Assembly (NCBI GenBank): GCA_022559845.1
Contig: CM040128.1
Coordinates: forward strand, 177,622,413-177,686,412
DNA from: Amorphophallus konjac
Taxonomy: Eukaryota > Streptophyta > Magnoliopsida > Alismatales > Araceae
Length of the DNA stretch: 64,000 bases
Reading direction: 5' to 3'
Of this stretch, positions 54,212 through 64,000 are shown piece by piece. Within the stretch, counting starts at the first letter, position 1; every line of letters begins with the position of its first letter. The translations under genes were made by a program, and so were the position numbers. Below the pieces are notes generated by a model. That model did not search any database. It was not told the DNA's origin and was given only the letters and a program-made list of their open reading frames with translations.

Positions 54212-57196
54212 TGTCACACCCCGAGCGCGGAAGATACTCGGATATGCGCGACGAGTTTATATCAATCATGTCAATCAGAGTAGTAGTGTATTCGACACCA
54301 AAACAGAGATGCGTAAAATAGAAAGATAACCCAATCCTTTATTTCATAATGGATAGACTATTACAAATCCAATACTATATTCAATTAAAAAGGAAAAGTA
54401 CATAGTTGACTCAAGAAAGTAGGAAAACGACTAGATGACACTTGGAAAAGCTCTAGCTCTTTCACTCTTGACCATTCCCATCCGATTGACTTCCCTCGTC
54501 ATCGGAATTACCTGAAAAGTAAGGGACAAACACGGAGTGAGCGAACGCTCAGTAGGAAATTATATCTCAGGAACTAGCAAGGGTTTAAGTAATTACATTT
54601 TTCATGAATGTACTATAGCTATGCATGCTCGCATAAAACGACAAGATAGAAAGAGAATTTATCAAGCAAGACAGCAAGACGAACTAGTCATGAGTTTTCA
54701 AGAAAAAGATAACAAGATATTCAAGCAAGTACTTCTTAGCAAGTCATGTCAAGAACTTTGGCTATCATGTATCAAGCACGTAAGTAATTACCCTTTTTCG
54801 GGTCACGCAAGTCATGTCAAGTCAAGTACGAGTCAAGTACAATATTTGTGTGGAATGTCCAATCAAGCTAGTCATGCACTCGATATAATGCCAGATACCT
54901 TATCATTCAACTCCCATAGGCACAAGTACTTTCGGGTGCTCCTCCCAGGACCAGATCGGGCCCTATATGCGCAGGCATTTATCATGTATATTTGACATCC
55001 ACTCTTGTATATATATGTATATAGCCAATATGGAATTTCAACAATTTAAGCTTGTAGGCACGTAGGATAACTTTGAGAGAATGGAGTCCAAAAATACGAC
55101 ATTGGACATAGATAGGCGATAACAACGGTACAATCACGATGAACGATGAAACTAGGTGGAATTAGGTTCCCTTAACTCGGGTACCATGACAAACAAGTAT
55201 GGACATTCTTTATATAGAATTGAGGTCCACATGAACAGTCTATCAAAGGTAAGATACCCTCATTCTTATTATAGAATTGAGGTCCACAAGAACATCAACA
55301 AATGGCATGATATCATCATCCCATTAAGAATTCTCATGATATACTCTTTGCATATCATACGGGCCGGTATACCATGTTTCTTTTATAGTGACATGGCATT
55401 CAATAGTGTAATGGGTTTTTAGGGTACAACCAGCTCAGTCGACCTTGAGGGAATCCAAGGTACGAGGAGTCTTACGGAGGTCTCTATGACTAACTCGCTA
55501 GTCCAAAGGAACGGAATGTCCAATGGAGAGCTTGTATGTCAATGAGAGTTTAAGGGTGATCGATAAAACATCATGAAACGTGGGACTATACTCACGGAGT
55601 GGAGTAATAGTGCCTACATATATATATATAGTGAAACCCTCGGATAACAGCAATCAGGAAAAATCAGTAATGCAGAAAGTAGCGACTCTGGTAAAGTCAT
55701 TTTTTGTAAAATTAACGCCTTAATCAGGGGCGTTTATATTAAATTTGACGACATATAAAGAGATCGTCCTTTCCAATATTGCTATTTTACAGGATATTAA
55801 AAATCTGTAATTTTGTTGAAAACGCGCCTTGGGTAGGGGCGTTACCAGGAAAAAGGCGCCCTAGTCTGGGGCGTTAGTTAAATAAGAGATGACCTGGTCA
55901 AGGTCGTGAATTCACAATTGTACAATTTTCGAGGTAATGAATATTTCAGGAACATGGTATATAGTCAGTACCAGAAAAAATAGCAGGATTACAAGAAATT
56001 GACCATGCATTAATTTAGAATCATGTTTGCATTGATAATTACTTTTTAAACATGCTATTTATTAATTAACAGGAATTAACGTCCATGTGCAGGGCGTCAA
56101 ATCTTGAATTGACGACCTGGGCATGGTCGTGTCTTTTAAATTAACGCCCTTGTTGGGGTCGTTTCTTTCAAATATTCCGTAGAAAATAATCAGAACGCAT
56201 GAAAACTATATGCATGAACTACCGATGATAATTATCTATAGTTATATGGTAGTTTGGGCTACGTTCCATGAGAAAATCCTACCTTGATGAAGATTTTGAA
56301 TGGATGCAGGTTCTGGGAAGAAAATAACGATACTCTGTTTTATAAACAGAGTATTCTGAAGCTTTTGAATTCAATATTAGCAACAAGGCAGAGGAGGCAC
56401 GAACAAACACAGTCGTTTGTTGATGAAGAACCCACGTTCTTCAGTAGATTGAGAGCTCCTCGACCTGTAAGTGGAAGAAGATGAAGAAGATTTATTCTTC
56501 ATACTATCCTATCGGAAGAGAAGGAAAACCAAAGGAAGAACCCACCTGTTCTTCACGGATGGCAGTCAGATTCCCTATAAACAAAAGAGGATGAAGAATC
56601 AATTCATGTTCTTCTCATAATAGTAAACAGAGAAAGAAATAAGGAAGAACTGTTAGTTCTTCACCTACCGTAGCAGAGACGATCGACCAAATAGCTTTCT
56701 AAGGTTCGATCCATCATGGTATTTATAGGATTTTGGAAACCCTAATAAGGTTAGTGTTCGATTGGAAGTAACACTTCCATGATAGAGTCATTACTACATT
56801 CAAACTCTTTCCCATAGTTATCACCTTACCCTGGATAGACTCCTGGGTCGAACGAAACTCAAATTGAATTAACGACCTAGGTCAGGGCGTCGAATTTAAA
56901 TTGACGCCTTGTCAAGCATCGTTACTTGTTGAAACGCGTCCATGCAAGGGACGTTACGCTATCTTGCCCTTTTTATTTATTTTGGTTGTTTGAAATTTGA
57001 CGCCTTGACGTGTGGGCGTCCTTTCTCAAAACACGCCTTAGGTAAGGGCGTTTTCTTGTAAAGTAGCGCCTTTATCTGAGGCGTTATTTCCATCAGGGTT
57101 TTAATTATTTTTATTCCAAGCTCTTTCGTTTATTTATTAAATCTTTTAATCTATTTTGATTTATTTAATCCTTTTAAATTTATCAGGGTTGCTACA
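54212..57196 (-). repeat. Gypsy E 5' LTR with promoter and hairpin words
   Basis: In the element's direction it runs from 57196 (TGTAGCAACCC) to 54212. A minus-strand TATA box CTATAAATAC lies at about 56720-56729. Hairpins with ACGCC/GGCGT-type stems lie upstream (56868-57090) and again downstream in the leader (about 55710-56165). Confidence 0.92.
55710..57090. repeat. ACGCC/GGCGT mini-hairpins in gypsy E LTR
   Basis: About a dozen short inverted repeats follow the scheme (A)ACG(C/A)C(C/T)...(A/G)GG(C/G)CGT(T). Examples: aacgcc-ttaatcag-gggcgtt near 55713, gcgcc-ctagtct-ggggcgtt near 55855, gacgacc-tgggca-tggtcgt near 56110, acgcctta-gg-taagggcgt near 57032 and gcgcc-tttatct-gaggcgtta near 57066. 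The same set is in the other LTR. They come in two groups, one on each side of the TATA region (56170-56860 has none). Confidence 0.75.
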
Positions 57197-57201
57197 CCCT
57201 A

Positions 57202-59271
57202 GTCCGTGTAGCACGTCTATATTTGACTGCTTGGGTGGTTTGACCGAATAGGTCGGTTCAGGGTTGACTGTGTTTAGCGGCCTAATCCTTGACCACTAAA
57301 GTCCCCTAGCGGCCCATTCTATGATTGTCAGCGTATGTTCCTCCGCTTAATTCCTGAGTGTCGTTTCCCAATGTGTTGGTTTCCAAGTGCCTCGGCTTGA
57401 CCTCGTGGGTTGCCCATTGTCCCGTGGACGTCTTTTGATGTCCTATGAGGGCTATAACCACGTTATAAGGTAGCCAGGCATACTTTGCTATTGGATAGGT
57501 TTCTGTGCTGCTTCAGAGTCGTTATTAGGTTCTGGTCAACCTAGTGACACCCAGTGGTTGACAGGTGACCTTGTGTGTGTCTCGATAGATCGAGACATGG
57601 TTCTAGACACCTAAGAGGTACTATCTTACCTCGATCTACGTGTCCAGATGCGTTGAGGGTCTTAGGGAACACTCAAGTCTCCGTGTGTCGTTTTATACGG
57701 GTTTGTGGATCTGATGATCCAGTGTCATTTTTCCTCGACTTAGGATTAGGCTGATTGGCGGCTTGTCACCGCCATTGTACGACGATCTTGACTCCGAGTC
57801 ATGAGACTCAAGGATCGTTGCGTTGGTAGATCTAGTTGCCCTTTCCTGAGTCTATTGGCAGTTGGTGTACTACCTTTGTGCTTCGTTGTACGGGCGATAG
57901 TGCGTGCTTAGCCTGTCTGTACTCCAGCACTCGTGTTTCAGAGTCTTTGTGTCTAGTGAGCCTCCACTAGTCATAGCCTGACGACCTCGAGTGTCGGCCC
58001 ACCTAGGAGTGATGGTGGGGTAGTTCCCGAGATACGGTTTGTAGGCTAGTTTCCGTGGGCTCTCTTGCCTTGCAGTAGCGTCCTGCTGGGGGAGAAAACT
58101 AGCTAGAGGCCTGGCTCAAGGCATTAAGCTTGTGTGTGCATACGTGGTCAGGGGCGTTTTTGACGAACGTCGATGGGCGTGACCCTGACTAGTCACTCGT
58201 TACTGTAGTTCCTAGTTCAGTTCAGTGAGTATCTCAGCCTCCGTCATTTTCGGCGTCCGTAGGGAGATACTTGTGGCACAGTGTAAGACGTCAATGGACG
58301 TATCTGGATGTTCTTCTAGTGAGGAGGTGCTTCCATCACTTGGCGCATGACCCTCGTGTTTCTCGGAGTCTATGTTCCCCTTCCGAGTTGGTCTGTTCTT
58401 GGCTTCATCCAAGATCAGCTCTCCCTTTTGAGTTAGTCTGTTCTCGGCCTTGCCCGAGGATAGCTTTCTATTGTGTGCATGATAATCTAGTCATGTATGC
58501 ATTAGTGTATGTGTCTGTCTAGGTCTTTTCTAAGGTTTTGCTTAGTTTTGTAGGACCTTCGCTTTGGGCCTTGTGCCTACCGATGGATCGGTAACTCCTG
58601 ACTTCGTGAGATCAGGGTTCGCCCTTCTGTCATTGTTTGGAGTAGTTAGGGAGCCGAAGTTGGTTTGACAGCTATGTTTTGCTCGGTGCGGCTTTTCCCT
58701 TTTCTTTTAGCTATTCTACTCCTTCTGTTATGGCTTTCTTTTACAGCTTTCTAGTTGTAGTTTAGCTTTTCCTACTTTACTGCTACTACTGTTTTAGCTG
58801 TTGTTCCGTGTTACTACGTTATTTTTCAGTGGGGATCCGCGTGACCCCTACTGAGCCAGTGACACGAGACTCACCCCTGCTTTACAGGTGTGGCGCTCTT
58901 CTTCCTTCTCGGTTCCTGATGTGGCGTGGTCGTAGTTACCAGCGGTACCTGCGTCGGGCTTCCCCCGACCTCAGTGTACATTTTTCTTCCTGTTAGACTA
59001 TACTTGTCTTTCCTTTGGACTGGACTCTGGTATAATTGTTAATTTTAACTGTTAATTGAAAAAGTAATTCTATTTCTGCTACTTTAGCAAACCTGATTAA
59101 TGAAATATTATTGCTTACTGTTATATATGTGACTTCAATGTGCTACACAACAATCCTTTTATCCCTTCGGAGCTTTATAGCTCTTGGGAGGCTTCACGGA
59201 TTCCAAGTGGTATCGGGTCTACTCGGTAATCCTATCGGGTATATCCGGTATCCGGAGTCTAGGTCGTCGCA
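57202..59271. mobile_element. Insertion D, right segment
   Basis: The segment continues D after gypsy E. The first ~130 bp extend the hairpin words. The rest is unique-looking, T/G/C-mixed sequence without recognisable domains; the open frames (58212-58412 minus, 58271-58522 plus, 58808-58996 plus) show no family features. It ends GTCGTCGCA at 59271 with the duplication AGGAC after it. Confidence 0.6.
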
Positions 59272-59276
59272 AGGAC

Positions 59277-60267
59277 TCTTTGGCTTTGGCAGAGTAATCT
59301 TTTTATACTTGATAGCCCATTCGAACAATGCTCGAGTCTTGTCTCTTGGGAAGGCATAGAGCTTCTTTTCTTTATTTTGCTGTGGAGGCCTTTCTTGACA
59401 TTCAGCAGGTCCATTGAGAGGAGGATTGTGTACCCATTTCTACCTTTTTGCCCCGAGGCTAACAGCATGGATGGCTTTCAGCAGCGGGCGTTTATTAACT
59501 TACCTGGCCTGATAATTTGAGTTGATAGAAACTGTGGGATATCTTGCGAAGAAGTCTTCAATCTCCATTGCAACATTAATCAATCGGTCAAAAGATCAGA
59601 TTTCTACTCCAATTATCTTTTCCAGGACTTCTTTCTTTAGATTTTATTTATATATCTGCATTGCATCCTCTAGATGCGGAGGGCACCAGCATCTCATACT
59701 AAGATCCCTCCATCTCTTGATATATTCTACAGCAGTTTCATCCTCTTTTTGCTTGGTCGCTAATAGCTCAGCCATGCTCACCTCTGTCTCGGTGACATGG
59801 AATCTTTATGTGAATTTTTGTTGCATATCTAGCCAATCGTCAATAGATCCAGCCGGAAAGCTAGATTACCATTCAAAGGCGGGTCCTGTTAAAGAAGACC
59901 CGAAGAACTTCAACAGGTACGACTCGTCTGCCGCCAAGTTGCCCATGACTGCCACATAGTGTGCAATGTGTTCTTTCGGGGAGCCTTACCCACTGAATTT
60001 GTCAAATTTAGGCAGTTTGTTGATGCCAAGTGGCAATCTTTTAGTAGCATGGTAGGCTGGATATGGCATTTCATATATGTCAAAGGGGGCGTAATCAGCA
60101 CCACCCCTCTTTGCTAGCCTTTCTTCGATCATCTTCTCCACCATTGATTTATTCACCGTAACTGGCACCGCTGGTTGAGGGCAGAGGTGGGCGGGTTGCA
60201 TTACTTGTGTGGCTGGAGTTGCAATATGAGATGGCAAAGGCTCCGACAGGGGAGCCTGCCGCTGCAT
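59277..60267 (-). pseudogene. gag: Tat/Ogre-like Gag1, main part, with several stops
   Basis: Reading from 60267 in one frame: a proline-rich start, then LPLGINKLPKFDKFSG, the Gag core (HIAHYVAVMGNLAADESYLL, LTGPAFEW), the YIKRWRDLSMRC block, and the LFEWAIKYKKITLPKPK segment before D. At least five in-frame TAA/TGA codons break it (the first at 59986-59988), with no frameshift seen. This is the plant retrotransposon Gag domain in its Tat/Ogre form. It continues at 43173. The copy is clearly dead. Confidence 0.8.
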
Positions 60268-60639
60268 TTGAAGAGGCTTTAGCTGTGTTGGCTGGAGCGA
60301 CTGGGAATAATTCTGGGGCGCAACCCAACTCTGATCATCAGTTTACAGAATGGCCTGTGAAAGAGCACCCGTGGGGTTGGAACCTCCCCGTGATGGCTCG
60401 GCTCATGCCCCCTGTTGCTCGGGCATCACAGCATGCTCAGTCTTCTCTTTCAATTGCTTCTTCAATAGTTCTACCTCCTGCTGATACCTTTGCAGTGTCA
60501 TTAAGACAACGTGGTCCACAGCTGTCTTGCTACCGATGCCCTCAAGTGTTTCACCAAAGGCGCATCAAGATAGGGGTACCCCTTCTTCTTCAGATGCCAT
60601 TGTTTTGGTATTGAGAGTAGTGTTGTCTTCATCAACAAC

Positions 60640-61101
60640 TCACTTGCCCTTAGCGATTTGCAGTAGCTCAGCCTCAGTTTTGCCTCGTCCTATCACCAGG
60701 TCTTCTCTTTCGGCAACCTCGACCAGCTCTTCTTGTTCATTTAGAAGGGGGCCATGCCCGCTCATCACTCCTGTCATATTGTAGGTGTGGACTTGCATTC
60801 TTCTTTTCTGCTTTTTGACTCCCCTTCGAGCCTGATTAGGAAGAGTCAGCCCTTCAGTCGTTGAAATTCTTCTCATCCTTTCATTTAGTGTTAGAATTTC
60901 AAGGCTTCTAGTCCCACCTTGCTTCTCTTTTTCATTCACCCCTACGGGTGACATTGTGTCTTTTCTTTCTCCTTCAGCCTTGACGGCACAAAGTGACCTC
61001 TGTCGGCCCATGACGGGTCTCCCGGGGCTGTGTAAATATTCTCGGACTACCTTAATCATGTCTTCTTGACTGTGCTTTGTAGAGATAGCGGGAGGCAGCA
61101 T
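60640..61101 (-). pseudogene. ORF1-like coding remnant upstream of gag1, second part
   Basis: A 153-codon open frame, very rich in Lys, Arg and Glu (ARRGVKKQKRRMQVHTYNM, then EEREDL-type acidic words). The sequence from 60268 to 60639 links it to gag1 and encodes a Gln/Leu-rich coiled-coil-like stretch in another frame. Tat/Ogre elements often carry an extra ORF between the 5' LTR and gag; this position fits. No domain is recognised. Confidence 0.45.
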
Positions 61102-61404
61102 CTAGTCCCGGACAGATGGCATATATGATAACTGTATTAGTTTAGTAGCTTGATTGGAATTCCTTGAGTATTTGAGGATGTCAGCCTGCCTCGCACGGGT
61201 CTTGGCATTGAATGGAGAAGTAGTAGCTGCGGCCTCCTTTACATGCATGATTTTGTTGCTCCCTCTTCTAGGGACATCAGTAAAATTATTGTAGTCATGC
61301 AGGGCTGATGCAGTGCCTCAGGTCTTTTTGGGAACCCACATTTGCATGAATTTTGATAATTTTGGGTTTGGCCTCCCTTGCTTGTTCTCATCAAGGTTTG
61401 CCCT

Positions 61405-61914
61405 CTAGCTAGCCAGCACTTGGAAGGTGTTGTGAGTTGGGATAGTTGGGATGACCCGATCCGGCAGAACTCTAGCATTACGGCCGTTGAAGTAGACTCG
61501 GATGCCCCCGATCATCATGGACTTCCCGGATGCCGAGAGTCGGCATTGGGAAGTAGCAGTGACTCTTCTTCTTCTGAAGTTTTCTCTGTTGCCCCCAGCG
61601 GGCCTCTTCTCATATGCCCCTATCGGGCAGGTAATATGGTGAACGTGGTAGCTCACGATCACAGGGCTCTTCAGCAAAGTTTTCTTGATTTGACCCTCAC
61701 TTTGCTGGGCTGCAGGTTTGTTGTTCATTATCAGCTTCACAGATTTCAAGCTCTCCTCGCCCAGAAGATCCACGAACGTGACTCCCAGGAAGTTGGGGAA
61801 GCCAACGACCGGAGGAAAGTTGCCAAAGGTAGTTGGCACGGCAAGATAGCCGTGTGCAGTATGGTCGGCTATGATTTGGGTGCCAAAGACAATCCCGGAT
61901 AGTCCGTTCGCCAT
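61405..61914 (-). pseudogene. ORF1-like coding remnant next to the PBS
   Basis: A 170-codon frame from an ATG at 61914 (MANGLSGIVFGTQII), 110 bp after the primer-binding site. The frame is open further upstream to 61995. A splice-acceptor-like CTTTACAG precedes the ATG by nine bases. After 61405 the reading continues in another frame through 61100-61400 (MWVPKK-type words), so it is broken. I do not recognise a domain. By position it is the extra ORF of a Tat/Ogre element. Confidence 0.5.
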
Positions 61915-62023
61915 CGCTTCAACCTGTAAAGGGGAAAGACAAGACGAACGAGTAGTTAGGGTTTGAAGTAGTTGAGCGGGGAACTCATGGTCCATTTATT
62001 TTGGCTAGATGAAGGGAGGTTGA

Positions 62024-62042
62024 GTCCCACCGGACGTGCCAA
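62024..62042 (-). promoter_or_regulatory. Primer-binding site of the Tat-like element
   Basis: The minus strand reads TTGGCACGTCCGGTGGGAC, directly after an LTR end (CCACCA at 62045-62050) and a 2-base spacer. A TTGGCAC...GGTGGGAC sequence at this place is typical of plant Tat-type gypsy elements. Which tRNA it pairs with was not worked out. Confidence 0.7.
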
Positions 62043-62044
62043 TT

Positions 62045-64000
62045 TGGTGGAACGATTTTTTTATCTTTATATATATATATATATTTATTTGGTTATTAAT
62101 TAGGCATTTTATTTTAGCGTAGGGCGTGCCAGTCACTGAGTGACAAGTTTATTATGCGCACCATCCGACTAACCAGATGATTATAGGTGATCGTGTCGAG
62201 ACCCAAAACCTATCGTACCATAAAGGCTACGACGTTAATTACGCCCCTCCAAAAGAGGGACAACCCTTGATTATTCGCCAAAATAAAGACCATGGGGCCC
62301 ATATAATTAAGGATGCAATTACATGCAAGCACACAATATGGTGGTACTTTTTATTAAATCGACTCCCGGTACGAGGCGGAGAACTTAGGTCCGAGGACCA
62401 TCATCACGCATAGTGATAGCTTCCGATCGGGCGTAACCCGACTTTCCGCTAATCACCATTTAATATACCAGAGATTCGGATCATGCAGGCATGCAGAATA
62501 GTTGCATTTAGTATTAGTGCTTATTGTTCATTTGATCATTTATTAGTGATTTCGAGAGAGATCTTTCGACAACGCCTCCCCCTGTTCCGGGAGATATCGA
62601 GGCCTTTTTACTTTGAGGCTGCGCATGGCATTACGGTGCGTACATTTGGGCCCATGAGGTGGGCCGAGTATGACCGTATTCGGGCAGACTCGTATATCAT
62701 CGGGACAATATATGCCGAGGTACGACAAATTTGATATTTGAGAAATGAGGGACGCAGTTGAAACCCGGTCAAAACGAATTGGATTCAGCGGCTTATTGGC
62801 CCAGGACTAGGTCATGCTTTGGCCATAATGGGATTAATCAGAGGTCCAGGCACGACTTGTCGGAGCGTCATTAGTGTTCCCATACCCGGGGTCTAGAGGA
62901 GGTGAGAGCAGCGGAGCAGACATAATCATGTTCATTATTCTTTATTTGTTCTTGTTATTATTGTGGATGCATGAATGTGTTTCTTTCTCTTAAATTCTTT
63001 ACTTTTAATTTTTTTATTTATACCTTCCCCTTTCAATTACTCATTTATTACTTATTTTTTATTTATTTATTTTGTTTATTTATTTTTTTATTGGATGCAT
63101 ACATCTTTTAATTTCTTTACTGGCGTTTATTCGACAACTATTCATTAATCAATTCCGTGTTATCTATTTATTATTTTTTAATTCCTAATTTTTTTTATTT
63201 TTATTCTATTATTTTTATTGTCATTTCGTCACCCTTTATTTATATTTTTTATTTTTATTCTAGTCAATTTTGTTTCTCCATTTTTGAATGAGAGTGTCTC
63301 ATTTACTTTCCTGCTTGTTTTTCCCCATTTTTTACATATGCATATGTATGCATGGGATGGGGGCTGAACGTATATGTGGTGTTCGTTTCTTTTATTTTAG
63401 GTTTTGTTTCCTTCTTTTCTTATATATATTTATATACATGAATGGGGTATGCATTAAACGTGGGTATACGTTTAAAGGTTGGTGGGTGTTTAGCATTAAT
63501 GGAGGTTTACTGTTAATGGGGCATTAGCAATTGTGAATATGTTTTGGAGATGGGTGTGTTACGTGTCTTGTGTGTTGTTGTTTTGTGTGTATATGAGTGT
63601 GAGTGCATGTGAATCTCACGTGAATAAATGCATACGCCTGTGTTATATGAAAAGGTGAAACAATCGGGAGTACGACGGAGGTGAAACAAAAATGGCGTGG
63701 GAGAAAAGAAAAGGGGAAACAACGCGGGGGTGTGAAAGATTGGAAACGGCGCGAGGAGTGGAAAAAAGGTAAAACGGCACGGGTGAGGAGAAGCTTAAAC
63801 GGCGGGGGAGGATCGCGTCGGTTTAGGAGTCGGGGGTACTGCGCCGATTTAGGCCGCGCCGGGTAATACTGTGGTTCTTTTTTTTTTTGCTCTATTTTGT
63901 TATTATTGTTATTATTATTTTGGTTGTTGTGTGTTTATTTTATTATTATTTTTTATTTCATTTTTAGTCATTTTATTTTATTCTCGATCTTGTAAATGGT
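62045..64000 (-). repeat. 5' LTR of the Tat-like element, runs off the window
   Basis: The + strand begins TGGTGGAACGA, the complement of an LTR 3' end. At least 1956 bp are present, and the LTR start is outside the window. It contains GC-richer sequence to about 62930, then about 370 bp of strongly AT-rich (TTTATTTATT) DNA, then G-rich words (gtgaaacaaaaatggcg, aaacggcgcg) near 63660-63870. No gene is supported. Its identity with the partial LTR at 35071-36468 cannot be tested because the visible parts may not overlap. Confidence 0.6.

Larger units (their letters stand above)
46584..57196 (-). mobile_element. Ty3/gypsy chromovirus, Tekay/Del-like (10.6 kb)
   Basis: The LTRs are 46584-49605 (3022 bp) and 54212-57196 (2985 bp), with TGTCAC...GCTACA ends on the + strand. 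The flanks GCCTA (46579-46583) and CCCTA (57197-57201) are a 5-bp duplication with one difference. The primer-binding site matches tRNA-iMet, and a polypurine tract is present. Gag-PR-RT-RH-INT-chromodomain is in one frame with three stops and no frameshift. Long LTRs and a C-terminal chromodomain-like segment fit the Tekay/Del lineage. The LTRs are very similar, with one microsatellite difference, so the insertion is recent. Confidence 0.93.
43179..59271. mobile_element. Insertion D: probable 3.57-kb solo LTR, itself interrupted twice
   Basis: It begins TGTAATACAC and ends GTCGTCGCA (TG...CA), with a perfect 5-bp duplication AGGAC (43174-43178 and 59272-59276). Subtracting S2 and E with their duplications leaves segments 43179-43644, 45554-46583 and 57202-59271, 3566 bp in total. 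No coding region is found in them, so a solo LTR is the simplest reading. A short non-autonomous element cannot be excluded. The middle carries an array of small hairpins. The left segment has a CT-rich stretch (43470-43545). Confidence 0.75.

Noticed and set aside
35071..62045. That the partial LTR at 35071-36468 and the LTR at 62045-64000 belong to one element
   Set aside because: Orientation and position fit, but the visible parts show no clear shared sequence and may not overlap, so identity is left open.

Overview
The window is plant (angiosperm) heterochromatin made almost entirely of nested LTR retrotransposons. No host gene, rRNA or tRNA gene was found. The evidence is: gag-pol reading frames of Ty1/copia (SIRE/Maximus-like), Ty3/gypsy chromovirus (Tekay/Del-like) and Tat/Ogre-like types; primer-binding sites for initiator tRNA-Met; long TG...CA LTRs; and 5-bp target-site duplications (TSDs). 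Reading the TSDs gives a nearly complete order of insertion.

Left part (1-35,070). An old element, C1 (+ strand; LTR about 1.93 kb, internal about 1.3 kb), holds three later insertions. (a) A reversed relative of itself sits in its internal region as one long tandem array at 89-20,319, built LTR-int-LTR-int-LTR-int-LTR-int-LTR-int-LTR: six LTRs of about 1.96 kb and five internals of about 1.27 kb. Its third LTR contains a 2,076-bp solo LTR (7,298-9,373, TSD CACGA). (b) A 209-bp poly-A retroposon lies at 20,500-20,708 with a 12-bp TSD. (c) A complete 11.3-kb copia element (21,975-33,315, TSD CCTCT) lies in its 3' LTR and is nearly intact in gag and pol.

Right part (35,071-64,000). The backbone is Tat/Ogre-like gypsy sequence read on the - strand. 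From right to left it comprises a 5' LTR running off the window, a primer-binding site, a degenerate ORF1 and gag, a second gag-like ORF, a 4.5-kb 3' untranslated region with four unrelated tandem-repeat families and long pyrimidine tracts, a polypurine tract and part of a 3' LTR. Its first gag is split by D, a 3.57-kb TG...CA sequence (probably a solo LTR, TSD AGGAC). Removing D and one TSD copy makes the gag frame continuous. D itself contains a 1.9-kb copia solo LTR (43,645-45,548, TSD GGCGC) and a 10.6-kb gypsy chromovirus (46,584-57,196). The chromovirus gag-pol is one frame broken by only three stop codons.

The most unusual results are the multi-LTR tandem array, the set of satellite-like arrays in the Tat-type 3' UTR, and a pattern shared by unrelated LTR families: each carries its own set of short inverted repeats, or a dense short motif, mostly just upstream of its TATA box.
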